Assembly: GCF_015595035.1 (NCBI RefSeq)
Contig: NZ_JADNRN010000001.1
Location: forward strand, 558,001 to 622,000
Length of the DNA: 64,000 nucleotides
Direction: 5' to 3'
Source: Marinibium conchae
GTDB taxonomy: Bacteria > Pseudomonadota > Gammaproteobacteria > Enterobacterales > Alteromonadaceae
Part shown: positions 34,889-43,451 of the stretch, piece by piece
Layout of the letters: each line of letters starts with the position of its first letter
Position numbering within the stretch: position 1 is the stretch's first letter
Made by a program: the position numbers and the translations under genes
Notes under the pieces: generated by a model
The model's input: only the letters and a program-made list of their open reading frames with translations
Told to the model about the DNA's origin: nothing
Databases searched by the model: none

Positions 34889-35713
34889 TTATTCGGCGCC
34901 GCGTAGAATTTCGTTGATACCTACTTTGGCTCTTGTTTTAGCATCTACCTTTTTAACGATGATCGCAGCATATAGGCTGTGAGTTCCGCATTTACTCGGC
35001 AAACTTCCAGAAACTACAACCGCTCCAGCTGGCACGCGGCCGTAAGTCACTTCACCGGTTTCACGATCATAAATGCGTGTACTTTGGCTTATGTAAACGC
35101 CCATCGAAATAACCGCGCCCTCTTCAACAATAACGCCCTCGACCACTTCTGAACGGGCACCAATGAAACAGTTATCTTCAATTATGGTTGGGCTAGCTTG
35201 CAAGGGCTCGAGCACTCCGCCTATACCAACGCCACCAGATAAATGCACATTCTTACCAATTTGCGCACAAGAGCCAACGGTTGCCCAAGTGTCTACCATC
35301 GTGCCGTCGTCAACATACGCGCCAATGTTCACATAAGATGGCATAACTACCACATTCCTACCAATATAAGAGCCAGTGCGCACGGCGGCTGGTGGTACCA
35401 CTCGCATACCTTCTTCAGCAAAACGCGCTTGCGTATAGTCGGTAAATTTTAAAGGTACTTTATCGAAGTATTTCGTTTCGGCGCCATCAATTATTTTGTT
35501 GTCGTGTAATTTGAAATACAACAGTACCGCTTTTTTCAACCATTCGTTGACTACCCACTTACCGTCTATTTTCTCGGCTACTCTCGCTTTACCCGAATTA
35601 AGCAGCTCGATTGATTCTGTAACTGCTTGCTTTATTGCTGAGTCTGCAGTTTCGGCTGTATAAGTGTCGCGCGTGTCAAAGGCATTTTCGATGATTGCTT
35701 GTAGATTGTTCAT
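34889..35713 (-). CDS. dapD: Tetrahydrodipicolinate N-succinyltransferase
   Basis: DapD transfers succinyl from succinyl-CoA to tetrahydrodipicolinate in lysine and diaminopimelate synthesis. The 274-residue length is exactly that of E. coli DapD. The left-handed beta-helix spans about residues 105-240, with [32 protein letters not shown] and [18 protein letters not shown], and the C-terminus has [19 protein letters not shown]. The start overlaps the glnD stop by 4 bp, so lysine/peptidoglycan precursor synthesis and the nitrogen sensor share a transcript here, a common gammaproteobacterial layout. Confidence 0.96.
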   Translation of the reverse strand: MNNLQAIIENAFDTRDTYTAETADSAIKQAVTESIELLNSGKARVAEKIDGKWVVNEWLKKAVLLYFKLHDNKIIDGAETKYFDKVPLKFTDYTQARFAEEGMRVVPPAAVRTGSYIGRNVVVMPSYVNIGAYVDDGTMVDTWATVGSCAQIGKNVHLSGGVGIGGVLEPLQASPTIIEDNCFIGARSEVVEGVIVEEGAVISMGVYISQSTRIYDRETGEVTYGRVPAGAVVVSGSLPSKCGTHSLYAAIIVKKVDAKTRAKVGINEILRGAE

Positions 35714-38364
35714 ATAGCTGGGTTCACTTCTGGTTGGTCTAGTTTTAAAGTTAATTGTTTTTTTAGCGTAATTTCTTGGTCTCTGGTGAGCGCTTTTCCA
35801 TCTTCATTTGAAACAATGAAAATATCTTCCGCTCTTTCACCGATAGTGCTGATTTTCGCCAGTTTCAGTGTGAGATTTAGGTCAACGAATAAGTGACCTA
35901 TCTTAGCAAGAAGACCCGGAGCATCCAGTGCTTCAAGTTCAACTAGCGTGGCGTCTTCAGTTGACGAATAAAAACGAACCTTAGTTTTCACATCAAGTTG
36001 CTTCATTTGTCTCGACATTTTGCGTTTATTAGCATGTGAACGACCAGGTTTGATCAATTGAGAACGCACTGCTTCGACGAGGTTGTTCACATGGTTTTCG
36101 GATTCTATTCTATTGGCATCTTGATCAAGAATAATCATTGAGTCAAATACGTTACCTTGGTCGGTAACCGTTATCTGGGCATCGTGGATGGAACAATTTC
36201 TACTGTCGAGTACCGATGCGATTTGTGCAAAGAGTGCGGGCCTGTCAGAGCAATATATCAAGAGTTCGGTACCCGCTTTAGAGGTCTTATTACTAGCGTT
36301 AACGAGTATTTCGTCTTTAGCCAACTTTCCGGCTGAAACGATAGTGTCAGTATGCCAAGCAATTTGATTCGGTTTAAAACGGGCAAAGTAGTCCTTGCGC
36401 ATTTGCCGCCAAAAAACATCTGCTTTTTCACGATTAATATTCCGTTTGGCTAACAACTCAATCGCCTCTACCTTGTGCTGTTCAATGCGCTGGTCAAGGG
36501 TCACTTGACACTCCAGTCCATTGTCAAAGGCTTGTTGCGTAAGCAAATACAACTCTCGTAACAAAGATGCTTTCCAGTCATTCCAGAGGTTGTCGTTGGT
36601 TGCTCGTATATCAGCCAGTGTTAAAGCATAGAGAAGATTAAGTTGATCATGACTTTTAACTGCGCTCGCAAACTGATTAATCACTTCTGGATCGTATATA
36701 TCTCTGCGTTGGGCAACGACCGACATGAGTAGGTGGTTCTCGACTAGCCATGCAATTGTGTTTGCATCGGCTTGAGGAATATTGTGCTGTACACAGAATT
36801 TAAGTACGTCAACTGCCCCTAAGGTTGAATGATCGCCGCCTCTACCTTTGGCTATATCATGGAAGATAGCTGCTATAAACAAGATTTCGGGTTTATCTAG
36901 GTTATGCACAATGCGGTGACAACGCGGGAAGCTTTTTTCACTGCTGTAATATCTATGTACGTGTTTAACTAATCGATGAGTGTGTTCATCGACTGTATAT
37001 GCATGAAAGAGATCGAATTGCATCATACCCACGATTTTGTCCCACTCTGGCAAATATGATTGCAAGATCCCATATTTATACATGGTGTCCCAACCAAGGC
37101 CAAAGAAACTAGGTTGCTTCATCAAAGCAACAAATCGTTCTCTGCAATCCATACGTTCATGGTAATATTGGTCTTGAAATTTTCTGCGAGCGTTCCTGAC
37201 TTGTCTGATGCAGTCGGCGTCAAGCCCTTCGATGTTGTCGTGTTCACAGAATAGCGCTAAGAAGTCTAAGATGTCGGACGGCTTGTAAAAGGTTTCTTCA
37301 TTGAGCGGTGAAATCAGCCCATCTTTAAGGGTAAAGCGGTTATTTAAGGGTATTTCTTTCTTAGTCTTTGTTTCAAGAACATCATCTTTGAAACGATGCA
37401 GAAGCATGCTGTTCAACTCAGACACTCGTCGCACTATGCGAAAGAAGGCCTTCATCATTTGTTCTACTGATGATTTATCGTCACCGTAGCCGAGTAATTT
37501 TGCAACGTCCGTTTGGTAATCAAATAACAGTCTATTTTCGCTACGTTTGGCAACTAAATGCAGTGCGAAGCGAATTTTCCAAAGATGCGAACGACACTCA
37601 ATCAGTTCAGCATGTTCGATTTCAGTGAAGTAACCGTGCCCGATGAGTGTCTGACCATCGTATTCTCGGAAGTGCTTTTTGGCTACCCAGCCAAGCGATT
37701 GTATATCACGCAAACAGCCAGGATTTTCTTTTACGTTGGGTTCTAGGTTGTAAGAAGTGTCATTAAACTTGTGGTGACGATTTTGTTGTTCTTCTAGTTT
37801 CGCCAAGAAAAAGTCTTTGCTCGACCATACTTTTGGAGAGTTGACTTTGTCGATAAGGGAATCGAAAGTCTTTTCGCATCCAATGAGAACTCGAGCTTCA
37901 ACTAGATTGGTTGCGATAGTAATATCGGCTTTGGCCAATTTAACAGTTTCCTTCACCGTTCTTACTGCCTGACCTATTTCGAGTTTAATGTCCCATAAAA
38001 GTGTGATGAAGGCGGCGACCTTTTCTTCAACTTGTCGACTGATATTTTTTTCACTAAGTATCAACAAGTCAATATCCGAATATGGTTGAAGTTGACCTCG
38101 CCCATAACCACCGACGGCGCATAAGGCGAGTTTTGCTTCATTGTCTAATCCCAACAATTGCCACGCTCGGCATAATAAGGCATCGGTAAAATCGCTGCGC
38201 GCGACAACTAAGTGGTCAACATGGGCTTCTGTAAAGGCATCGTTTAACCATTGATAATTTTGTTGTACTGCATTTTTGAATGCAGCTACGTCTAGCACAT
38301 CGTCGATATTCCGAAGTGCGTCAATTTGAGCTTGTATCGGCAAAGTGACTCCTTGCTGTTCCAA
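35710..38364 (-). CDS. glnD: Bifunctional uridylyltransferase/uridylyl-removing enzyme GlnD
   Basis: GlnD senses glutamine and adds or removes UMP on PII proteins. The 884-residue protein has the nucleotidyltransferase motif [18 protein letters not shown] (about residues 85-102), a GlnD linker region, an HD hydrolase domain with [18 protein letters not shown] (about residues 498-515), and two C-terminal ACT domains ([19 protein letters not shown] and [19 protein letters not shown]). All catalytic elements are intact and length is typical. map lies 132 bp upstream on the same strand, dapD overlaps downstream. Confidence 0.97.
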   Translation of the reverse strand: MEQQGVTLPIQAQIDALRNIDDVLDVAAFKNAVQQNYQWLNDAFTEAHVDHLVVARSDFTDALLCRAWQLLGLDNEAKLALCAVGGYGRGQLQPYSDIDLLILSEKNISRQVEEKVAAFITLLWDIKLEIGQAVRTVKETVKLAKADITIATNLVEARVLIGCEKTFDSLIDKVNSPKVWSSKDFFLAKLEEQQNRHHKFNDTSYNLEPNVKENPGCLRDIQSLGWVAKKHFREYDGQTLIGHGYFTEIEHAELIECRSHLWKIRFALHLVAKRSENRLLFDYQTDVAKLLGYGDDKSSVEQMMKAFFRIVRRVSELNSMLLHRFKDDVLETKTKKEIPLNNRFTLKDGLISPLNEETFYKPSDILDFLALFCEHDNIEGLDADCIRQVRNARRKFQDQYYHERMDCRERFVALMKQPSFFGLGWDTMYKYGILQSYLPEWDKIVGMMQFDLFHAYTVDEHTHRLVKHVHRYYSSEKSFPRCHRIVHNLDKPEILFIAAIFHDIAKGRGGDHSTLGAVDVLKFCVQHNIPQADANTIAWLVENHLLMSVVAQRRDIYDPEVINQFASAVKSHDQLNLLYALTLADIRATNDNLWNDWKASLLRELYLLTQQAFDNGLECQVTLDQRIEQHKVEAIELLAKRNINREKADVFWRQMRKDYFARFKPNQIAWHTDTIVSAGKLAKDEILVNASNKTSKAGTELLIYCSDRPALFAQIASVLDSRNCSIHDAQITVTDQGNVFDSMIILDQDANRIESENHVNNLVEAVRSQLIKPGRSHANKRKMSRQMKQLDVKTKVRFYSSTEDATLVELEALDAPGLLAKIGHLFVDLNLTLKLAKISTIGERAEDIFIVSNEDGKALTRDQEITLKKQLTLKLDQPEVNPAI

Positions 38365-38496
38365 CTGTTGTTTTATAAAAAATTCACATTCTGATTCTGT
38401 CGTCAGTATTAGGGCCTGTTTATGTCAAGCTCTTATTGTTGGATAGCTTAATTACTTTGAGTTTTCGATCAGGTTTACGCCATCATCAATACAAAA

Positions 38497-39291
38497 TTAT
38501 GCGTGGCTGATAACGCGGTCTATTGTTTCCTCATCTCGAAGTGTCAGTATTTCTACACCTGTTTCAGTGACTAACAAGGTATGCTCCCACTGAGCACTTA
38601 AACTGCGGTCTTTAGTGACAACTGTCCAGTTGTCGGGCAGTATTTTTGAATGTCGTTTTCCTGCGTTAACCATAGGTTCAATGGTAAAACACATACCAGC
38701 TTCAATCAGGTCGCCGGTTCCCTTCTTTCCGTAATGCACAATTTGTGGATCTTCATGGAATACGGCGCCAATACCATGACCACAGTATTCTCGAACAATA
38801 CTGTAGTTATGTGCTTCTGCATGTACCTGACAAGCATGACCAATGTCGCCCAAGCGAATACCTGGCTTTACAATCTTAATGGCATTGTATAGACACTCTT
38901 GCGTTACTTTAATCAAGCGTTCGGCCATGATTGATGGTTTGCCCACCACAAACATTTTTGAGGTGTCACCGTGGTAGCCATCTTTTATAACAGTAACATC
39001 GATATTCACGATGTCACCGTCTTTAAGCTTCTTGTCGCCTGGAATGCCATGGCAAATCACATGATTAACAGACGTACACACCGACTTTGGAAACGGCGGG
39101 TTACCATAATTAAGCGGTGCAGGAATAGCGTCTTGCACATTAACAATATAGTCGTGACAAATTTTGTCTAGCTCACCAGTGGTAACGCCCTTCTTTACGT
39201 GTTCACCGATCATCGTTAACACTTCTGAAGCGAGCTTGCCAGCCACGCGCATTTTGTCCATTTCTTCTGGTGTTTTAATTGTTCCAGCCAA
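38497..39291 (-). CDS. map: Type I methionine aminopeptidase
   Basis: The 264-residue enzyme removes the initiator methionine from nascent proteins. The five metal ligands are visible: the two Asp in NIDVTVIKDGYHGDTS, the His in YCGHGIGAVFHEDPQ, and the two Glu in MCFTIEPMV and WEHTLLVT; the substrate-site VCHGIPG-like segment is VICHGIPGD. The gene is divergent from rpsB as in most gammaproteobacteria, but here another gene lies between them. Confidence 0.97.
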   Translation of the reverse strand: MAGTIKTPEEMDKMRVAGKLASEVLTMIGEHVKKGVTTGELDKICHDYIVNVQDAIPAPLNYGNPPFPKSVCTSVNHVICHGIPGDKKLKDGDIVNIDVTVIKDGYHGDTSKMFVVGKPSIMAERLIKVTQECLYNAIKIVKPGIRLGDIGHACQVHAEAHNYSIVREYCGHGIGAVFHEDPQIVHYGKKGTGDLIEAGMCFTIEPMVNAGKRHSKILPDNWTVVTKDRSLSAQWEHTLLVTETGVEILTLRDEETIDRVISHA

Positions 39292-39434
39292 GGTTAACCT
39301 CGTTATTAATTGATCTTTATAAACATTGAAGTCTCAACTATATGACTACATTGCTTGATGCAAAAGCTTATTTATCAGAAGTATATCAAGTTCAGCCCAA
39401 CTGCACTATGCTGAGTTTGTGATAAATAATAACT

Positions 39435-40529
39435 TTAATGGTTGTTATCAAAAGCGGGGTAGTCACTGTAGCCCTCGGCACCGCCACCATACCAATGGCT
39501 CATATCGTCAAAAGGAGTCAGTGGCCAATCGTTTTTGTATCTCTGTGGTAAATCGGGATTAGTGATATATGGACGACCAAAAGCTATCATATCTGCTTGC
39601 TTTGTAGCCACCGCGCTTGTTGCACTTTCAAATGTATAGCCACAGTTGCCGATGATCTTACCGCTAAATAGTGAGCGGAAATCACCAAGTGTCATAGGTT
39701 CACCGCGTTCATGGAACCCGAATGCAAGGCCATCCATTACATGTAGAACACCTATTTTTTCACTTTCGAGGTAACGAGTTAATTCACTAAAAAGCTCCCT
39801 GTAATCGTCACAACCCATTGAGTTATAGACACCGTTTGGTGAAATTCTGACGCCTATGTTAGCAGCGTCGAAGACTTCCTTTATAGCGCTAACGATTTCT
39901 TTAAGAAAACGCAGTCTATTGTCTATTGAGCCACCGTATTCGTCGGTTCTTTTATTGCTCTCACCGTCTAAAAACTGATTGATTAAATAACCATTCGCAG
40001 CGTGGATCTCGACACCGTCAAAGCCTGCGTCCTTAGCGTTTTCTGCCGCTTTTTTGTAGTCAGCAACAGTGCGCTTAATATCGTCGATGCTCATCTCTCT
40101 AGGCACTTCAAAGTCTTTTTTGCCGTAAGGTGTATGAATTTGGTCACCTTCAATTTTAATTGCAGATGCGCTCAAGGGAAGGTCACCGTCGTGGAAATCG
40201 CTATGTGACGCTCTACCCATATGCCATAGCTGCAACATAATAGTACTTTGAGCGGCATGCACACGGTCGACTACGGCTTTCCAACCTGCCACTTGCTTGT
40301 TGTTGTAAATGCCAGGTGAATCTATCCAACCAATCGCTTCTTTAGAGATATGCGTGGCTTCGGTAATGATTAAGCCGGCGCTAGCACGTTGCTCGTAATA
40401 ATCGCCCATTATTTGGTTTGGTACTCTTTCGCTACCAGCTCTTCCTCGAGTAAGCGGGGCTAGAACAAAACGGTTTTTCAATGTTTTGTTAAAAAGGGGG
40501 GTTGTTGAATATAGGTTCGTTGCTGTCAT
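39435..40529 (-). CDS. Old Yellow Enzyme-family alkene reductase (NemA-like)
   Basis: The 364-residue FMN flavoprotein should reduce activated C=C bonds of alpha,beta-unsaturated carbonyls, nitroesters or maleimides with NADPH. It shows the OYE features: FVLAPLTRGRAG, LQLWHMGRASH, the substrate-binding His and Asn in GFDGVEIHAANGYLINQFL (about residues 171-189), DEYGGSIDNRLRF and the FMN-phosphate site region IAFGRPYITNPDL. An imperfect palindrome, GTAAACGCGTTAC at 40556-40568, lies 27-39 bp before the start and could be a NemR/TetR-type operator, but no regulator gene is adjacent. It stands alone between map and rpsB. Confidence 0.9.
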   Translation of the reverse strand: MTATNLYSTTPLFNKTLKNRFVLAPLTRGRAGSERVPNQIMGDYYEQRASAGLIITEATHISKEAIGWIDSPGIYNNKQVAGWKAVVDRVHAAQSTIMLQLWHMGRASHSDFHDGDLPLSASAIKIEGDQIHTPYGKKDFEVPREMSIDDIKRTVADYKKAAENAKDAGFDGVEIHAANGYLINQFLDGESNKRTDEYGGSIDNRLRFLKEIVSAIKEVFDAANIGVRISPNGVYNSMGCDDYRELFSELTRYLESEKIGVLHVMDGLAFGFHERGEPMTLGDFRSLFSGKIIGNCGYTFESATSAVATKQADMIAFGRPYITNPDLPQRYKNDWPLTPFDDMSHWYGGGAEGYSDYPAFDNNH

Positions 40530-40849
40530 AAAGCTCCCTCAGACAAGAAATTGTTGTAAACGCGTTACGGTATCGATAACTCATGATTGCATTTTTTCAC
40601 CAAGAGCTGACCTAAAGAAACGCTTTGTGTTGCTTATGTATACCTAGGTGGTGATAGAAAGTTTATTCACAAGGAATAATCGTGCGTTTTAATAGCGCAA
40701 ATTCGAATAAGTAAAAGGACTTTGTTATTAAGTTTGAACGCGGATTAGTGCTTCAGTGGTCAAACTAAAAATACATACAATTGCAACGATAAATGTTGAT
40801 GTTGGGCAGTCAAAATGATATAAAGCGCGCGCTGTTTTTGAATGTCACT
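40530..40849. other. Intergenic region upstream of the rpsB leader
   Basis: These bases separate the divergent alkene reductase and rpsB genes. Apart from the possible operator close to the reductase start, I see no gene, RNA element or repeat. The rpsB promoter probably lies at its right edge. Confidence 0.5.
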
Positions 40850-40889
40850 GCTATGAGCACTTCACACTGCTTTTTTGCGTTGCTGTCAA

Positions 40890-41020
40890 CTTCAGTAAAA
40901 TTAACTTAAAACACACATATACCGACACTGAACTCGGGGTGTCTAAATCATGTTATATCAATGGTTTGGATCGAGTGATGGGGTATATGGAGGCCTAACC
41001 CCTAAATAGGAAAATATATA
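40890..41020 (+). promoter_or_regulatory. rpsB 5' leader, S2 autoregulatory RNA
   Basis: Two stems precede rpsB: GACAC (40924-40928) with GTGTC (40939-40943), and GGGGT (40980-40984) with ACCCC (40998-41002), the latter enclosing ATATGGAGGCCTA. This resembles the conserved gammaproteobacterial rpsB leader through which ribosomal protein S2 represses rpsB-tsf translation. Placement and the GGAGGCC loop are the main support; the 5' end is not mapped. Confidence 0.7.
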
Positions 41021-41755
41021 ATGGCAAACGTATCAATGCGTGACATGCTACAAGCTGGCGTACACTTCGGTCACCAAACTCGCTACTGGAATCCAAAAAT
41101 GAGTCAATTCATTTTTGGTGCTCGTAATAAAGTTCATATCATCAACTTAGAAAAAACAGTTCCTTTGTTCAATGAAGCCTTGAACTATCTTTCTAGCGTA
41201 TCAAATAAGAAAGGTAAGGTATTGTTTGTTGGTACCAAGCGTGCAGCAAGCGAAGCAGTTAAAGAAGCCGCTGAAAAGTCTGGTCAATTCTACGTAAACA
41301 AGCGTTGGTTGGGCGGAATGTTGACTAACTGGAAAACAGTTCGTCAGTCAATTAAACGTCTTAAAGATTTAGAAGCGCAGTCAGCTGACGGCACTTTCGA
41401 CAAGCTTACAAAGAAAGAAGTACTTATGCTTCAACGCGAAATGACTAAGCTAGAAGGTAGCTTAGGTGGTATCAAAAACATGGGTGGTCTTCCAGACGTT
41501 ATCTTTGTTATCGATGCTGATCATGAGCACATTGCTGTAACTGAAGCTCGCAACTTGGGTATTCCAGTTGTGGGTGTAGTTGATACTAACTCTAACCCAG
41601 ATGGCGTAGATTACATCATTCCAGGTAATGATGACGCTATCCGTGCGGTACAGTTATACACATCAGCTGCTGCTGATGCTATCAACGAAGGTCGTAATCA
41701 GGAAGTTGTTGTTGCAACTGCTGAGAAAGACGATTTCGTAGAAGCCGCAGAGTAA
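41021..41755 (+). CDS. rpsB: Small ribosomal subunit protein S2
   Basis: The 244-residue protein is full-length S2 with both family signatures: [22 protein letters not shown] near the N-terminus and [37 protein letters not shown] in the second half. S2 joins the 30S subunit late and bridges the head and platform. The start ATG follows TAGGAAAATATATA. tsf follows after a hairpin, as in nearly all bacteria. Confidence 0.99.
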   Translation: MANVSMRDMLQAGVHFGHQTRYWNPKMSQFIFGARNKVHIINLEKTVPLFNEALNYLSSVSNKKGKVLFVGTKRAASEAVKEAAEKSGQFYVNKRWLGGMLTNWKTVRQSIKRLKDLEAQSADGTFDKLTKKEVLMLQREMTKLEGSLGGIKNMGGLPDVIFVIDADHEHIAVTEARNLGIPVVGVVDTNSNPDGVDYIIPGNDDAIRAVQLYTSAAADAINEGRNQEVVVATAEKDDFVEAAE

Positions 41756-41775
41756 TTATTACACTGAAGATATGT

Positions 41776-41798
41776 AAGGGGGCGTTCGCCCCCTTTTT
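41776..41798 (+). terminator. Hairpin with T run between rpsB and tsf (attenuator)
   Basis: AAGGGGGC (41776-41783) pairs with GCCCCCTT (41788-41795) around a GTTC loop and is followed by TTT. It looks like a terminator but lies inside the rpsB-tsf operon, so it probably allows read-through and sets the S2 to EF-Ts ratio. Confidence 0.75.
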
Positions 41799-41821
41799 AA
41801 AAGTATTAAGAGGACAGAAAA

Positions 41822-42694
41822 ATGGCAGTGACTGCAGCACTGGTTAAAGAATTACGCGAGCGCACTGGCGCTGGCATGCTAGATTGTAAAAAAGCATTGG
41901 TAGAGACCGATGGTGATATTGAACTAGCGATTGAAAATATGCGCAAGTCTGGGCAAGCAAAGGCTGCTAAAAAAGCCGGTCGTATTGCTGCTGAAGGCGT
42001 TATTTTAACTAAAGTTGATGGTGGCAAAGCCACTATGATGGAAGTTAACTGTGAAACTGATTTCGTTGCACGAGATGAAGGTTTCCTAGCGTTTGGTAAC
42101 AAATTATTAGACGTAGCGTCGGCAAACAATGTCAACGATATGGATACATTGAATGCTGCTGAGCTTGAAGGCTCAACAGTGGCGACTGTTCGCGACAACC
42201 TTGTTGCTAAAATTGGTGAAAACATCAGCCCTCGCCGCGTTATCAATGTTGAAGGCTCAAACCTTGGTGCTTACGTTCATGGCGGCCGTATTGGTGTAAT
42301 CGCTATCTTAGAAGGTGGTGACGAAGAGCTTGCTAAAGACATCGCAATGCATGTTGCTGCGGCAAGCCCTCAGTTTGTTAAGCCTTCTGACGTTCCTGCA
42401 GAAGTTGTTGAGAAAGAAAAAGAAATCCAAATCGACATCGCTATCCAGTCTGGTAAACCAGCTGATATCGCTGAAAAAATGGTTTCTGGTCGCATGAAGA
42501 AATTCACTGGTGAAATCAGCCTAACAGGCCAAGCATTCATCAAAGATCCTTCACAAAGCGTTGAAGCTCTTTTGAAATCTAAAAATGCTGACGTTATCAA
42601 CTTCATCCGTTTTGAAGTTGGTGAAGGCATCGAGAAGAAAGAAGAAGATTTTGCAGCTGAAGTAGCTGCACAATTAGAAGCCGCTAAGAAATAA
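41822..42694 (+). CDS. tsf: Elongation factor Ts
   Basis: EF-Ts exchanges GDP for GTP on EF-Tu. The 290-residue protein has the N-terminal signature [20 protein letters not shown] (residues 7-26), the core [16 protein letters not shown] with the Asp-Phe that contacts EF-Tu, and KRV-like [30 protein letters not shown] is the ribosome-binding site. A strong terminator follows 46 bp after the stop, separating tsf from pyrH. Confidence 0.99.
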   Translation: MAVTAALVKELRERTGAGMLDCKKALVETDGDIELAIENMRKSGQAKAAKKAGRIAAEGVILTKVDGGKATMMEVNCETDFVARDEGFLAFGNKLLDVASANNVNDMDTLNAAELEGSTVATVRDNLVAKIGENISPRRVINVEGSNLGAYVHGGRIGVIAILEGGDEELAKDIAMHVAAASPQFVKPSDVPAEVVEKEKEIQIDIAIQSGKPADIAEKMVSGRMKKFTGEISLTGQAFIKDPSQSVEALLKSKNADVINFIRFEVGEGIEKKEEDFAAEVAAQLEAAKK

Positions 42695-42739
42695 GTGCTT
42701 CGATTGCTTTTGCAATCACCGTTTCTCGGATAATATACG

Positions 42740-42767
42740 AAGCACCTCAATTGAGGTGCTTTTTTAT
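42740..42767 (+). terminator. Rho-independent terminator after tsf
   Basis: A perfect self-complementary AAGCACCTCAA/TTGAGGTGCTT spans 42740-42761 and is followed by TTTTT. It should end the rpsB-tsf transcript and so requires a separate promoter for pyrH. Confidence 0.88.
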
Positions 42768-42777
42768 AAGCTTTTGG

Positions 42778-42903
42778 TTTTAATAATGCTTCTTCTAGGA
42801 AGAAAGACGGATTGGACGTTTTTAGTAATGCCTCTTTTGACAAGAAAGGCGGATTGGTCATTTTTAATAATGTCTCTTCTAAGAATAAACAGCGAATCAA
42901 CAC
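42778..42903. repeat. 42-bp tandem repeat, three imperfect copies, in the left arm of element 1
   Basis: Copies start at 42778, 42820 and 42862 with exact 42-bp period, each opening TTTTAATAATG or TTTTAGTAATG and containing a CTCTTCT-like core. The first 28 bp of copy one recur inverted at 43005-43032 with one mismatch, so the repeat is an amplified outer arm of the adjacent inverted-repeat element. Confidence 0.85.
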
Positions 42904-42991
42904 CTCAAATTTGAAAGACGCTTCAAGCCCATCCATGGGACGCTTGGCACTCGACATCCATGTCGAGTGACACTTTCAAATTTTAGGTGTT
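42899..42991 (-). ncRNA. TwoAYGGAY-like element 1 (minus orientation)
   Basis: Arms AACACCTCAAATTTGAAAG (42899-42917) and CTTTCAAATTTTAGGTGTT (42973-42991) are nearly complementary. Inside, read on the minus strand, are two hairpins with ATGGAT at the tip: one with an eight-pair CTCGACAT/ATGTCGAG-type stem (42950-42967) and CCCATGGATGGG (42928-42939). Linkers GTGTCA, TGCCAAGC and CTTGAAGCGTC are shared with element 2. Two hairpins with AYGGAY loops define the Rfam TwoAYGGAY motif. Whether it acts as RNA is not known. Confidence 0.7.
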
Positions 42992-43043
42992 CATCCACTT
43001 TTAGTTTCTTCCTAGAAGAGGCATTATTAAAAGCTAAAAAGCT

Positions 43044-43181
43044 CTCAGGCACTAACAAAAAGCCGGAAGTCTTCCGCCATATAAAAGTGTCAATCGGCAG
43101 GACGCCGATTGCCAAGCACCCCATGGATGGGCTTGAAGCGTCTTTTATATGGCGAAAGGCTGCAGGCTGTTAGTGACTGAG
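43044..43181 (+). ncRNA. TwoAYGGAY-like element 2
   Basis: Inner arms CGCCATATAAAA (43075-43086) and TTTTATATGGCG (43143-43154) pair perfectly; complementarity continues with gaps to CTCAG (43044-43048) and CTGAG (43177-43181). The first hairpin is AATCGGC/GCCGATT with an AGGAC loop (43092-43110), the second CCCATGGATGGG (43120-43131). Linkers match element 1, but the stem of hairpin one is wholly different yet still paired, that is, compensatory change. This supports selection on the folded structure. Confidence 0.7.
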
Positions 43182-43205
43182 GGCGTCGTTTCGCAGAGGC
43201 AAGTG

Positions 43206-43308
43206 CAAGTAAGAAGCATCTTTTCAAAAATTTATAAGCACATGGATGTGATTATTTAAGCGGCCATGGATGGCGTACAGCGCTTTTTGAAAAGATGCTT
43301 CTTGCTTG
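43206..43308 (+). ncRNA. TwoAYGGAY-like element 3
   Basis: A 25-bp arm at 43206-43230 is complementary to 43284-43308 with one mismatch. Inside are CACATGGATGTG (43239-43250) and GCCATGGATGGC (43263-43274), both presenting ATGGAT at the tip. Arm sequences differ from those of elements 1 and 2, so only the architecture and the loops are shared. Confidence 0.7.
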
Positions 43309-43391
43309 TAATTGCCGAGAACTAGCATCCGTTGCTTGTGATTGCCGAGAACTAGCATCCGTTGCTTGTGATTGTCGAGCGCTAGCACCCG
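43302..43391. repeat. 30-bp tandem repeat, three copies, upstream of pyrH
   Basis: Copies at 43302-43331, 43332-43361 and 43362-43391 each start TTGCTTGT and contain CGAGAACTAGCATCC or a close variant; the first two differ by one base. The first copy begins inside the right arm of element 3, so the arm end has been amplified. Confidence 0.92.
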
Positions 43392-43451
43392 TTTGCCAAC
43401 AGCGACGCTTCGGCTTTTGTAAAAAATAATAAATACCCTTGAGGACATAAG

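Noticed and set aside
42370-42957. 195-codon minus-strand frame over the end of tsf and the adjacent repeats
   Set aside because: It runs antisense through tsf and into the 42-bp repeat units; the repetitive FLEEALLK segments come from the tandem DNA repeat. No homology or ribosome-binding site.
42778-43391. Insertion sequence remnant or integron attC array
   Set aside because: No transposase or integrase fragment, no target duplication, and no attC core sites; paired ATGGAT hairpins explain the structure better.
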